This document shows positions 1 to 6,689 of a stretch of DNA of 8,525 nt, in pieces. The position numbers and the translations under genes are program-made. The DNA comes from Actinomycetota bacterium (lineage in GTDB: Bacteria; Actinomycetota; CADDZG01; WHSQ01). Each line of letters starts with the position of its first letter. Positions within the stretch are counted from its first letter, which is position 1. The stretch lies in assembly GCA_013695055.1 (NCBI GenBank), contig JACDBF010000160.1:1-8525 (forward strand), in the 5' to 3' direction. The notes below the pieces were generated by a model, which saw nothing but the letters and a program-made list of their open reading frames with translations, was not told the origin of the DNA and ran no database searches.

Positions 1-614
1 TTCCCATACTCATCCTGCTCGCCTTCATCATCGCCGTGATCATCAAGACGTTTTTGGTGCAGGCGTTCTACATCCCGTCCGAATCCATGCTGCCGACTCT
101 TCACAAGGGGGATCGGGTGCTGGTCGAAAAGGTCGGGTACCTCGTCGACTCCCCGAGCCGCAAGGATGTCGTTGTCTTCGCTCGCTCCGTGTTGCCCGGT
201 CAACCCGACCTTCCATGGCACGAGGACGCACGCAACTTCGTCCGCGAGTTGCTGGGGCTCCCGACCGCGCTGCAAGAGGACTACATCAAGCGCATCGCCG
301 CGGTGGGCGGCGACGTCATCAGCTACTCGGATACCCCGCGAGTCCTGAAGATCAACGGCGAGCCGGTGGATGAGCCGTACATCAAAGGGGGGGAAGACTC
401 GTCGAGCACGACAATTCTCAACCGGGACTGCAAGCGGATGCAGCTCGAGACGGCCCCGGGGGGTTGCCGCGTCCCTGAGGGCAAGATCTTCGTGATGGGG
501 GACAACCGGAGCAACTCGCAGGACTCGAGGTTCATCGGTCCCATCGACGAAGACGATGTCGTGGGCCGCGCTTTCGTGATCCTGTGGCCTCCCGCCGATT
601 TCGCAGGCCTCTAG
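1..614 (+). CDS. lepB: Signal peptidase I, 5' end outside window
   Basis: Type I signal peptidase, a membrane-anchored Ser/Lys protease that removes signal peptides from exported proteins on the outer face of the cytoplasmic membrane. The frame is open from base 3, and the first codons encode a hydrophobic membrane segment (PILILLAFIIAVIIK), so the true start lies upstream; the GTG at 36 is internal to that helix. Directly after it comes IPSESMLPTL, with the catalytic serine in SESM (codon at 84-86). The general-base lysine is in DYIKRIAAVGGD (codon at 288-290). The family's last conserved box, GDNRSNSQDSRFIGPI, follows near the end. Length after the helix is normal. It is first in a tight block with rnhB (43-base gap), a common actinobacterial arrangement. 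The identification is secure; only the N-terminus is missing. Confidence 0.96.
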   Translation, partial: PILILLAFIIAVIIKTFLVQAFYIPSESMLPTLHKGDRVLVEKVGYLVDSPSRKDVVVFARSVLPGQPDLPWHEDARNFVRELLGLPTALQEDYIKRIAAVGGDVISYSDTPRVLKINGEPVDEPYIKGGEDSSSTTILNRDCKRMQLETAPGGCRVPEGKIFVMGDNRSNSQDSRFIGPIDEDDVVGRAFVILWPPADFAGL

Positions 615-657
615 GCTCCGGGAACTTGGCGAGGTCGCCCGCTACAGTCTGAGTCTC

Positions 658-1401
658 ATGGTCGTCGACGCATCTGGGCTCATGGAGATTCGCCTCTCGG
701 GGGCCGGCTTCACGCGCGTTGCCGGCGCCGATGAGGTCGGCAGAGGAGCCCTTGCCGGCCCGCTGGTGGCGGCGGCCGTCATTCTTCCCGAAGAGCCTGC
801 GATTGCCGGGCTCCGTGACTCCAAGCTCTGCACGGCGCTGCAGCGCCGGCGCCTGGCCAGACGCATCAAAGAGGTTGCCCTGGCCGTCTGCATCGTTCGG
901 GTGCAGCCCCACCGAATAGATCGGGAGGGCCTTCAGCGTTGCAACCTTCAGGCTCTGCGCCGAGCGCTCACAGGGCTGCCGGTGGATCCGGACTTCGTGC
1001 TGGTCGACTGCTTCAAGCTCGCCCGACTGCCGTGGCCTGCTCTGGCGGTCAAAAAGGCCGACGTCGTGTCGCGGAGCGTGGCGGCGGCTTCCATAGTGGC
1101 GAAGGATCACCGGGACGCCGCAATGCGGAGATATCATCGCAAATACCCACAATACGGATTTGCCACGAACGTGGGCTACGGCACCCGGCATCACTGGCGG
1201 GCGCTCGACGAGATCGGGCCCAGCGCCATCCACAGGCGGTCCTTCTTCGGAGTCGAAAACTGCGCCCGAGGTGGTGTTGGAGCCGGCCGTGAGGTGTCAG
1301 ACTTGGGCAATCGGTCGGGGGATTCCCAGGATCGCCGGGAGCCACAGCGGAAGGATAAGAGCAGCTATGAGCGTGGAGGACCTCGAAAAGTACGAGGCTG
1401 A
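658..1401 (+). CDS. rnhB: Ribonuclease HII
   Basis: Cytosolic RNase HII, which cuts RNA in RNA/DNA hybrids and at single ribonucleotides in DNA. With the ATG at 658, the N-terminal motif AGADEVGRGALAGP gives acidic residues D25 and E26, VLVDCFK gives D117, and SIVAKDHRDAAM gives D153, which completes the DEDD active site. The motif GYGTRHHW (173-180) and IHRRSF (191-196) mark the usual end of the domain. An in-frame ATG at 682 is an equally possible start; neither has a strong Shine-Dalgarno. The odd point is the tail: about 48 residues after HRRSFFG are basic, low in complexity and match nothing I recognise. They run 35 bases into the next gene, so the family-like protein would be nearer 200 residues. 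Confidence 0.95.
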   Translation: MVVDASGLMEIRLSGAGFTRVAGADEVGRGALAGPLVAAAVILPEEPAIAGLRDSKLCTALQRRRLARRIKEVALAVCIVRVQPHRIDREGLQRCNLQALRRALTGLPVDPDFVLVDCFKLARLPWPALAVKKADVVSRSVAAASIVAKDHRDAAMRRYHRKYPQYGFATNVGYGTRHHWRALDEIGPSAIHRRSFFGVENCARGGVGAGREVSDLGNRSGDSQDRREPQRKDKSSYERGGPRKVRG

Positions 1402-1696
1402 GATGGAGCTCCAGCTCTACAAGGAGTATCGGGATGTGCTCCCGATGTTCAAGTACGTGGTCGAAACCGAGAGGCGCTTTTATCTCTGCAACGACGTGCG
1501 CGTCGACACCCAGCATATCGGGGCCAAAGTGTGGTTCGAGGTCGAGCTCAACGATGCCTGGGTGTGGGACATGCACAGGCCCGCGCGTTTCGTGTCCCAC
1601 GTAAAGGTCGTCACCTTCCGCGACCTGAACGTCGAAGAGCTCTCACAGCTCACGGAGCGAGATCTTCTCCCGGAGCCGCGCGGCATCGAAGGCTGA
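1367..1696 (+). CDS. DUF2469 family protein
   Basis: A 109-residue acidic protein beginning MSVEDLEKYEAEMELQLYKE, with the conserved core FKYVVETERRFYLCND, followed by WFEVELNDAWVWDMHRP and VVTFRDLNVEEL. These are the hallmarks of the actinobacterial DUF2469 family, small cytosolic proteins of unknown function nearly always encoded next to rnhB and yraN. The length is typical. The ATG at 1367 has an AAGGA at 1351-1355, rather far upstream, and lies inside the end of the rnhB frame, so translation is probably coupled. Family membership is confident from the sequence and position; no biochemical role can be read from it. Confidence 0.93.
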   Translation: MSVEDLEKYEAEMELQLYKEYRDVLPMFKYVVETERRFYLCNDVRVDTQHIGAKVWFEVELNDAWVWDMHRPARFVSHVKVVTFRDLNVEELSQLTERDLLPEPRGIEG

Positions 1697-1719
1697 CCTT
1701 CTTACAACTCACAGAGCTT

Positions 1720-1736
1720 GCTCCTGGCCCGGGAGC
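1720..1736 (+). terminator. Weak hairpin after the DUF2469 gene
   Basis: GCTCC and GGAGC form a five-base-pair stem with a seven-base loop, 24 bases after the DUF2469 stop. No T-run follows, so it is at best a weak terminator. The rest of this 101-base gap before yraN contains two similar pyrimidine-rich stretches (AGCCTTTGCC and AGCCTTTCTCC), the second just before the start codon. No clear promoter is visible. Confidence 0.2.
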
Positions 1737-1797
1737 TTCATTCGCAGGGTTAAAGCCTTTGCCGACTCCCGTCGCACCCCTTCTTTAGCCTTTCTCC

Positions 1798-2151
1798 ATG
1801 GACTCCAGACCGGCCCTCGGTCGCGCCGGAGAAGACGCGGCCGCGGACCTCTACCGTCGCCAAGGCTTCAAGGTGCGCGACCGCAACTATCGGTGCTCCT
1901 TGGGCGAGATCGACATCATCGCTCAGAGCGGACGGTTGCTCGTCTTCTGCGAGGTGAAGACGCGCGCGACCGATCGCTGGGGACTACCTGCCGAGGCCGT
2001 GAACGTCCGTAAGCGAGCTCGGATCCGGCGTCTTGCCGGCTCGTGGATGCACGATCACCGGGCCGCGGCTGAAGAGATCCGTTTCGATGTCGTTTCGGTC
2101 TTGGTGGCGAACGACCGCCTCACGGTCACGCACTTTCCGCACGCGTTTTGA
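1798..2151 (+). CDS. YraN/UPF0102 family nuclease-fold protein
   Basis: A 117-residue member of the UPF0102 (YraN) family, small proteins with a Holliday-junction-resolvase-like endonuclease fold whose cellular role is not settled. Seen in order: LGRAGEDAAADLYRRQGF (7-24), the core NYRCSLGEIDIIA (30-42) with the conserved Glu and Asp, and VFCEVKTR (49-56) with the Glu-X-Lys pair typical of this nuclease fold. The C-terminal part contains IRFDVVSV, also a family feature. Length is normal and the frame is intact. The start is the ATG at 1798; the preceding bases are pyrimidine-rich with no clear Shine-Dalgarno. Its place between rnhB/DUF2469 and comM is the usual one in Actinomycetota. Confidence 0.93.
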   Translation: MDSRPALGRAGEDAAADLYRRQGFKVRDRNYRCSLGEIDIIAQSGRLLVFCEVKTRATDRWGLPAEAVNVRKRARIRRLAGSWMHDHRAAAEEIRFDVVSVLVANDRLTVTHFPHAF

Positions 2152-2161
2152 GTCGTTCTGG

Positions 2162-2386
2162 TCAGGCGGCGTGTCCCCATGGCTGGCTCCGTTCGCAACG
2201 GCGGCAGCGAGTGGCTCGCCTGACACCGTCGGTCGAGGTCGTCAACTCAGCACCGCAGAAGTGGCAGTGGTCGCGCCCTCGAATGGCGTCGACCGCGTTT
2301 CCCAGGGCCCCGACCATGTGCTCGACCACGACGAGCACGATCGTCAGGACGAGGATCGCGAGCCCGAGAGCTAGAAGCTCGCCCAT
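2162..2386 (-). CDS. Small membrane protein with C-terminal zinc ribbon
   Basis: A 74-residue protein on the opposite strand, convergent with yraN (10 bases between stops) and divergent from comM. Residues 3-22 form one clear hydrophobic helix (ELLALGLAILVLTIVLVVVE). After a short linker comes CHFC (41-44) and CRRC (61-64), a CX2C-X16-CX2C arrangement that would bind one zinc ion. A membrane anchor followed by a four-cysteine ribbon is very unlikely to arise by chance in a shadow frame, so I take it as real although I do not recognise a named family. The ATG at 2386 has only a weak AGG upstream. The ribbon would probably face the cytoplasm. Function unknown; it may be a minor accessory of the local core cluster or simply a lineage-specific gene. 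Confidence 0.65.
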   Translation of the reverse strand: MGELLALGLAILVLTIVLVVVEHMVGALGNAVDAIRGRDHCHFCGAELTTSTDGVRRATRCRRCERSQPWGHAA

Positions 2387-2535
2387 GACCTATGGAATGA
2401 AGAGCGGTTCATCGCTCGACGAGCCTACCGCCGGGCCGTTTCTAAGAGCCCGCCCGCCGATCTTCCAACTCTGTCTCAGGGCGCGCATAGCGTCATCGGA
2501 GTCGCGCTTTCAGGGGGCCGGGATGGGAAGCATCC

Positions 2536-3462
2536 TTGCTCGCCAAAACCGAATCCATCGCCATCATCGGCACCGACGCTCATCTCGTGGAGATCGAAGT
2601 CGACGTCTCGGGAGGCTTGCCAGGCTTCACGATCGTGGGCCTTCCCACCAAATCGGTGCGCGAGGCCGAGCAGCGCACCCGCTCGGCCATCGAGGCGTCG
2701 GGCCGCCCTTGGGTCCGTCAGCGAGTCGTGGCTAACCTCGCTCCGGGCGGGTTGCGCAAGGACGGGACGCACTTCGACCTGCCCCTCGCGCTCGGCCTCC
2801 TCGCCGGCGCCCGGCTGATCGACGGGAAGCCCCTGGAAGGCTGGGTGATCATCGGCGAGCTCGCTCTCAACGGCACGCTTCGTCCGGTGCGCGGGGCTCT
2901 TGCGGCTGCGATGGCATGCCGTTCTGCCGGTCGCCGCGGCCTTGTCTGCCCCGCGTCCAATGCTCCCGAAGCTGCTCTCGTCGACGGCATAGAGGTCGTT
3001 CCGGTCACCACCTTGGACGACTGCATCAGGTGGCTGGCGGGAGAGCTCGACAAGGGGCAAGTCGCGCCGGCCGGCGTGGCGGACGAGGACGCTCCAGCGA
3101 TCGAAGATCTCTGCGAGGTGCGCGGTCACCAAGGGGCTAAGCGAGCCGCGGAGGTCGCTGCCGCCGGTGGCCACAACCTGATGCTGGTTGGTCCTCCCGG
3201 ATCGGGAAAGACCATGCTCGCCCGCCGCTTGCCGGGGATTCTTCCGCCGATGTCGCTCGACGAGTCTCTAGAGGTAACGCGCATCTCCTCGGTCGCAGGC
3301 ATGCTCACCGACCGACCGAGATTGGTCCGCGAACGGCCCTTCCGCAGTCCGCATCAGCACGTCTCGGTGGCGGGGCTCGTGGGTGGAGGGACAGGGCTCC
3401 CGCGGCCGGGCGAAATTAGTTTGGCTCATGCAAGTATTGCAACATGTTCCTTGAAGGAGTAA
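2536..3462 (+). pseudogene. comM: comM/YifB Mg-chelatase-like ATPase, truncated by island insertion
   Basis: The N-terminal 298 residues of a ComM (YifB) family AAA+ ATPase; ComM is a hexameric helicase that aids branch migration in natural transformation. The start is TTG at 2536, giving MLAKTESIAIIGTDAHLVEI. LPGFTIVGLPTKSVREAEQR and the FDLPLALG region of the N-terminal Lon-like fold are intact. Walker A is GPPGSGKT (219-226). SPHQHVSVAGLVGGG and RPGEISLAH (290-298) follow. The family then continues with HGVLFLDE, the Walker B segment, but here ten unrelated residues (ASIATCSLKE) lead to a stop. About 200 C-terminal residues are absent, including Walker B and the arginine-finger region, so the product should not hydrolyse ATP. 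The break coincides with a serine recombinase gene, so the missing half probably lies at the other end of the inserted element. Confidence 0.93.
3421..3450. other. Putative attachment junction (attL-like) of the island
   Basis: comM homology ends at the CAT codon of GEISLAH (3427-3429). Overlapping that point is a perfect inverted repeat, TGCAA-GTA-TTGCA (3429-3441). Large serine recombinases bind imperfect inverted repeats of some 40-50 bases and swap strands at a central dinucleotide. A core-gene break, a small palindrome and the recombinase start within 50 bases fit a hybrid attachment site. The exact crossover cannot be fixed without the other end or an uninterrupted comM. Confidence 0.55.
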
Positions 3463-3471
3463 CGTGCCCAG

Positions 3472-4878
3472 ATGGCTCAAGCTGCAGCGGTCTACTGCCG
3501 CATTAGCGATGACCGGGAAGGAAGCAGGGCGGGCGTCGGACGGCAGCAAGACGATTGTGAGGCCCTAGCCAAGCGGAAGAGATGGAAGATCGGAGGGCTT
3601 TACGTTGACAACGATGTGAGCGCTTGGAGCGGCAAAGTTCGCCCCCAGTACCGACGCATGTTGGACGACATCAAAGTAGGCCTCATAGACGGAGTCGTTA
3701 TCTGGCATCAGGACCGGCTCGTCCGACACCCCAAGGAGCTTGAGGAATTCTTTGAGATATGTGATGCAGCGGGTGTCCGCGAGATGGCTACAGTCACGGG
3801 GGATATCGACCTCGGAACAGACGATGGACGTTTCCATGCCCGCATCCTGGGGGCGGTAGCCCGTAAGGAGTCGGATGACAAGAGCCGCCGCATCCGGCGG
3901 AAGATGGAGGAACTCGCCAAACAGGGTCGAGGTAAGGGCGGGGGCAAACGGCCTTTCGGTTTCAACGAGGATCGGGTCACCATCAAGGAAACTGAGGCGA
4001 AGCTCATCAAAGCGGCTGCGATTAGGGTTCTCGCAGGGGAGTCAATCAAGGGAGTGTGTCGAGAATGGACCGCTCTTAGGGTGCCCACGGTATCCGGCGT
4101 CCCTTGGAATCCCACAGTGGTGAAACGCATGCTCGTCGCCCCCCGCACCGCGGGTTTGCGAGAACACGGCGGGGTCGTCGTCGCCGATGCGGAATGGCCT
4201 GGCATCTTGTCCCGCGACCAGCACCAGCGTCTCAACCTGTTGCTCTGCGATCCGCGCCGAAGGAAGAACACCACGGGGGGAGCTCGGAGATACCTTCTGA
4301 CGGGTTACATCTACTGCGCGCTGTGCAATGCGAAACTGATTGCGCGCCCAAAGCAAGATGGTCGTCGTTGCTACTGTTGCGCTACAGGCCCGGGGTTCAA
4401 AGGCTGTGGCAAGATCCGCTCGCTATCGGAACCGATCGAAGAACTCGTTGCAGAGTCCATTTTCGTGGCGATGGACTTCGGACGCGTTGATCGAGCGATG
4501 AAACGTCAAGATGGCTCGGTTTCCAAGGAGCGCCTTCTGTTGGACGCGATCCGGGTCGAGGAAGAGGCACTCGATCAGCTGGCGCGCGACTTCTATGCCG
4601 AGAGACTCCTTTCACGCAGTGAGTTCTTGGCTGCCAAAGGCGCACTTGAGGTCAAGATAGATGGGGGTCGAACTCAACTATCTGAGGTGGAGTCGGGACG
4701 GGTATTCATGGATTTCCCTCGCTCCGAGAATGAGTTGCGCTCTGCCTGGGAGAATCGAGGTCTTGACTGGCGTCGGGCGGTCGTAGACGCCGTCCTTGAG
4801 GGGGTCACCCTCCATTCGGCGGTGAAGGGTCGGAACTTCTTCGATCCGGAACGTGTGGAACTGACGTTCAAGGCGTGA
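3472..4878 (+). CDS. Large serine recombinase (site-specific integrase)
   Basis: A 468-residue large serine recombinase that would integrate and excise the island by double-strand cleavage at att sites. The resolvase-like catalytic domain is complete: AVYCRISDD carries the nucleophile Ser12; GVGRQQDDCEALA (21-33), VDNDVSAWSG (45-54) and VVIWHQDRLVR (75-85) supply the expected arginines. The recombinase domain follows, with GKRPFGF (158-164). A zinc ribbon is seen as C282, C285 and a later cluster C300, C302, C303, C312. A helical stretch around 353-400 matches the coiled-coil insertion, and WRRAVVDAVLEGVTLHSA (433-450) the end of the family. The start is ATG 3472, because an in-frame TAA at 3460-3462 excludes anything earlier; GAAGGAG lies 12 bases upstream, slightly far. 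No lesion is visible, so it may be active. Confidence 0.95.
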   Translation: MAQAAAVYCRISDDREGSRAGVGRQQDDCEALAKRKRWKIGGLYVDNDVSAWSGKVRPQYRRMLDDIKVGLIDGVVIWHQDRLVRHPKELEEFFEICDAAGVREMATVTGDIDLGTDDGRFHARILGAVARKESDDKSRRIRRKMEELAKQGRGKGGGKRPFGFNEDRVTIKETEAKLIKAAAIRVLAGESIKGVCREWTALRVPTVSGVPWNPTVVKRMLVAPRTAGLREHGGVVVADAEWPGILSRDQHQRLNLLLCDPRRRKNTTGGARRYLLTGYIYCALCNAKLIARPKQDGRRCYCCATGPGFKGCGKIRSLSEPIEELVAESIFVAMDFGRVDRAMKRQDGSVSKERLLLDAIRVEEEALDQLARDFYAERLLSRSEFLAAKGALEVKIDGGRTQLSEVESGRVFMDFPRSENELRSAWENRGLDWRRAVVDAVLEGVTLHSAVKGRNFFDPERVELTFKA

Positions 4879-4888
4879 GGAGGCGGAG

Positions 4889-4901
4889 TGCTCCCTGAGC
4901 A
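4889..4901. terminator. Small hairpin between convergent genes
   Basis: TGCTC-CCT-GAGCA is a perfect five-base-pair hairpin in the 31-base gap between the recombinase and the convergent small gene. It could act weakly in both directions, but no T-run follows. Confidence 0.25.
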
Positions 4902-4909
4902 TCCGTTTA

Positions 4910-5146
4910 TCAGTCGTCGATCATCGGTTGCAGTAGCGCCACGATGCGGCTGATCACCGATGGGTCTTCGATCCTTGCTGGGAGGCCTTGCCTTGTGCGC
5001 GAATGACGAACTAGCTCTGCTGCAGCGAGACGCAACGCTGTACCCTCCGGGTGTCCATCTGTTTGTCGCTCTTCCGGTGCCCGATCGACGTTCGGTCGTG
5101 GTCCTTGCACCCGGGGGTCCGTGAAATCTCGCTTCGCCGTAGCCAT
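4910..5146 (-). CDS. Small protein convergent with the recombinase, unknown function
   Basis: A 78-residue protein starting MATAKRDFTDPRVQGP and ending with a helix-like segment DPSVISRIVALLQPM. I choose the ATG at 5146 because a strong Shine-Dalgarno, GGGAGGTGG, sits a few bases upstream on this strand; the frame stays open much further upstream, but that part is arginine- and serine-rich and looks non-coding. The N-terminal half is charged and proline-rich, probably disordered. The C-terminal half (TALRLAAAELVRHSR, then LPARIEDPSVISRI) could form two or three helices. It ends 31 bases from the recombinase stop. Recombinase-adjacent small proteins are sometimes directionality factors or regulators; that role here is only a guess from position. 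I do not recognise a named family. Confidence 0.6.
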   Translation of the reverse strand: MATAKRDFTDPRVQGPRPNVDRAPEERQTDGHPEGTALRLAAAELVRHSRTRQGLPARIEDPSVISRIVALLQPMIDD

Positions 5147-5823
5147 CAAGCCACCTCCCTGTTCAGTCGCCGGTCGACCAACCGGGGAGCAGGGCCTTAG
5201 GACCAGCCAGCAAGGGGGCACTCTTCTTAGGAAGACGCGAGTACCGGACCGCAGGGAGGAACGGAGCGCCCTTGCGGGGTGGGCCGGCTCTGCTAAGTGA
5301 CCTGGACCGGCGGCTGGGGAGGTGGTCTCGAGGCGAAGCTCACGAACCGTGCTAGCAGCCTGGAGGCTGGACAATGAGCAGGTGCTGATCAAGCCGATGC
5401 TGGCAACCGCCGGGCCCCTCCGCCGAGACGACGACAGGTACGGGCTGATCCGACGCTCGGCTGGCTGCGCCGCGTGTGCCCTCGGTCGGCGGAAGGCGCG
5501 AGCGCGAATGATGCTCAGGCGGATGCTTTCTTGCCTCTGGTCGGGACAACAGGTCGTGTCGTTGAGATAACCCACGGACGGTGCTGTTGTAGCTAACCTC
5601 TGGTGATGGCTGCTATAGCTCCTCGAGAGTTCGTTGCGAAGTGGTCGGGAGGCCAGCGAACATTTCCTCGAATACGCGGTTGGAGGATTCGTACAGAGGC
5701 TGCGTCTGCAACTTGAGGGAATCCGACGGTAGCCTCGCGTACGATATTTACGGGAGTTTCGCTGAGCGGTCAGGCATCGCACAGTGTTGCCACGATTCGG
5801 GTGGGTAGTCAAAGGAGAGGGAC
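5147..5823. other. Gene-poor stretch, about 680 bases
   Basis: No convincing gene is visible on either strand. Open frames exist on the minus strand and at 5322-5570 on the plus strand, but their translations are rich in Arg, Ser and Ala with no motif, as expected for GC-rich non-coding DNA. The part next to 5146 must hold the promoter of the small minus-strand gene; a small inverted repeat, CCGGT-CGACCA-ACCGG, lies in it near 5170. The right part contains one short open frame with a possible remnant (5606-5716) and ends in the ribosome binding site of the VOC gene. Confidence 0.5.
5606..5716 (+). pseudogene. Possible remnant of a DNA methyltransferase N-terminus
   Basis: A 36-codon open frame, ATG at 5606, reading MAAIAPREFVAKWSGGQRT and then losing any recognisable pattern before TGA at 5714-5716. 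The piece REFVAKW resembles, from memory, the first residues of large type IIG-like or stand-alone DNA methyltransferases (SPxEFVAKW followed by a conserved ERxxxQxHF block). In this DNA the next conserved block is missing or scrambled, although another frame just downstream reads HFLEY-like residues. The match is very short, so this is a weak call; the alternative is an unrelated short open frame. Confidence 0.2.
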
Positions 5824-6227
5824 GTGACACTTTCTTTCAAGAGGATCGTCTACATTGGGCTAAGCGTCCGTGACGCTCGGCAGAGTGGGGACTGGTGGCG
5901 CGAACTCTTGGGGATGGAGATTGCGAAGGAAAACTTCAACGCAGAGAGCTGGCCTTCCACCTGGAATGAAGTGCAACTGATCCATCCCGAAAGCGGCTTT
6001 CAGATGGGTTTCATCGAGCACCCTCAGAATGCGGGCGAAGAGTTCAGCGAGTTTCGAACGGGCCTGGACCACATAGAGTTCGAGGTCTCCAGCGGGAAGA
6101 GCCAGAGCTATAGCGGGAACGGCTCGATGGCCTGGGAATCGCCCATTCCGGGATCAAAGACGAACACATCATCGTGGTCCGAGATCCGGACAATATCCAG
6201 TTCGAGTTCTTCTTGCCTGGACCTTAG
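5824..6227 (+). pseudogene. VOC/glyoxalase-fold protein, frameshift plus stop
   Basis: Starts at GTG 5824 behind a good AAGGAGAG. The first 90 residues read as a vicinal-oxygen-chelate fold protein: FKRIVYIGLSVRDARQSGDW, then WWRELLGMEIA, MGFIEHP and LDHIEFEVSS (81-90). These families include glyoxalases, dioxygenases and antibiotic-binding proteins, so no substrate can be named. After base ~6090 the frame is lost. The next frame over reads REEPEL, then TAG at 6111-6113 where a tryptophan codon is likely, then RERLDGLGIAHSG, and finally DEHIIVVRDPDNIQFEFFLPG with a stop at 6225-6227, an exact VOC ending. At least two lesions, one indel and one nonsense change, therefore separate two well-preserved halves of a protein of about 134 residues. 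The recent-looking decay suggests a cargo gene no longer selected. Confidence 0.85.
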
Positions 6228-6296
6228 AACCAAGCTGATCGATACCCAGCGCCATAAGGGTGCCAACGAGCCACCGCGTAACGCGATGATGCTCCT

Positions 6297-6561
6297 ATGA
6301 ACGAGCCGCTATCGGTCGAGCACGCCACAGAGGCACTTCTCCGAGTTGGTCGAGTCGGTCGCCAGCAAACGCGAACGAGTGACGGTCCGGTTGCCCCATG
6401 GGGGAGAGGTGGTGCTCATGAACGCCGACGACCTCGAATCTCTCGAGGCGAGCTCGAGATCCTGAGCGACCCCGAGGCGAGAGAGCCTCCAGCGCTCGCG
6501 CGCGGAGTCCGCCACGGGTCTCGCCGAACCGCTCGAGAATCACTTTCCGCGTCCTTCGTGA
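6297..6561 (+). pseudogene. Phd/YefM-type antitoxin, frameshifted
   Basis: Fragments of a Phd/YefM antitoxin in alternating frames. ATG 6297 opens MNEPLSVEHA; the +1 frame from about 6325 reads HFSELVESVASKRERVTVRL and PHGGEVVLMNADDLESLEA, the DNA-binding half with the family's R/H-F-S-E-L and A-DDLESLE patterns. That frame then meets TGA at 6463-6465, while the original frame continues with ELEILSDPEARE, the typical linker to the toxin-binding tail. From about 6481 the other frame reads ESLQRSRAESATGLAEPLE and ends at TGA 6559-6561. Restoring a protein of about 87 residues needs three indels. In intact systems this protein represses its own operon and neutralises a RelE/YoeB-fold toxin encoded just downstream. 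Confidence 0.75.
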
Positions 6562-6689
6562 GCTATGCCGTCGAGGTCCTCCCTGGGGCCCCCCTGGACG
6601 TCGTCCGCTACCTGCTGCACCTGGCGCTGGTGGCCGACGCTGACCCCCGCACCGCCGTAGCTCAGTACGTCAGTCGCGGGGATTTGAGA
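6558..6689 (+). pseudogene. Probable RelE-type toxin remnant
   Basis: GTG 6558 overlaps the antitoxin stop by GTGA, the usual coupling in these operons, and begins VSYAVEVLPGA, a typical RelE/ParE-superfamily first strand. What follows (a leucine-rich stretch, then ADADPRTAV and RGDLRV) is only loosely like the middle of RelE (ADDPRP and GDLWRVRVGDYR). The conserved C-terminal strand pattern and catalytic residues are absent, and the next gene starts at once. I read it as a 3'-deleted, decayed toxin gene. The alternative is a chance frame after a nine-residue similarity. Confidence 0.4.

Noticed and set aside
532..1233. A long minus-strand open frame opposite rnhB
   Set aside because: It lies entirely over rnhB, which has all catalytic motifs; the minus-strand translation is low-complexity shadow sequence.
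2148..2735. A 195-residue plus-strand frame between yraN and comM
   Set aside because: The translation is Ser/Arg-rich and overlaps both the zinc-ribbon gene and the comM start; ATG 2523 in this frame is out of frame with comM.
3464..3471. GTG at 3464 as recombinase start, since it is better spaced from GAAGGAG
   Set aside because: It is not in frame with the recombinase; an in-frame TAA at 3460-3462 leaves ATG 3472 as the first usable start.
4879..5823. A tRNA or other RNA gene at the island's left part
   Set aside because: I found no cloverleaf or TTCGA-type arm; the integration target is comM, so no tRNA is needed.
4910..5830. A 306-residue minus-strand open frame covering the gene-poor stretch
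   Set aside because: Only its last 78 residues have a good ribosome binding site and protein-like composition; the upstream part is Arg/Ser/Pro-rich and shows no motif, as in GC-rich non-coding DNA.
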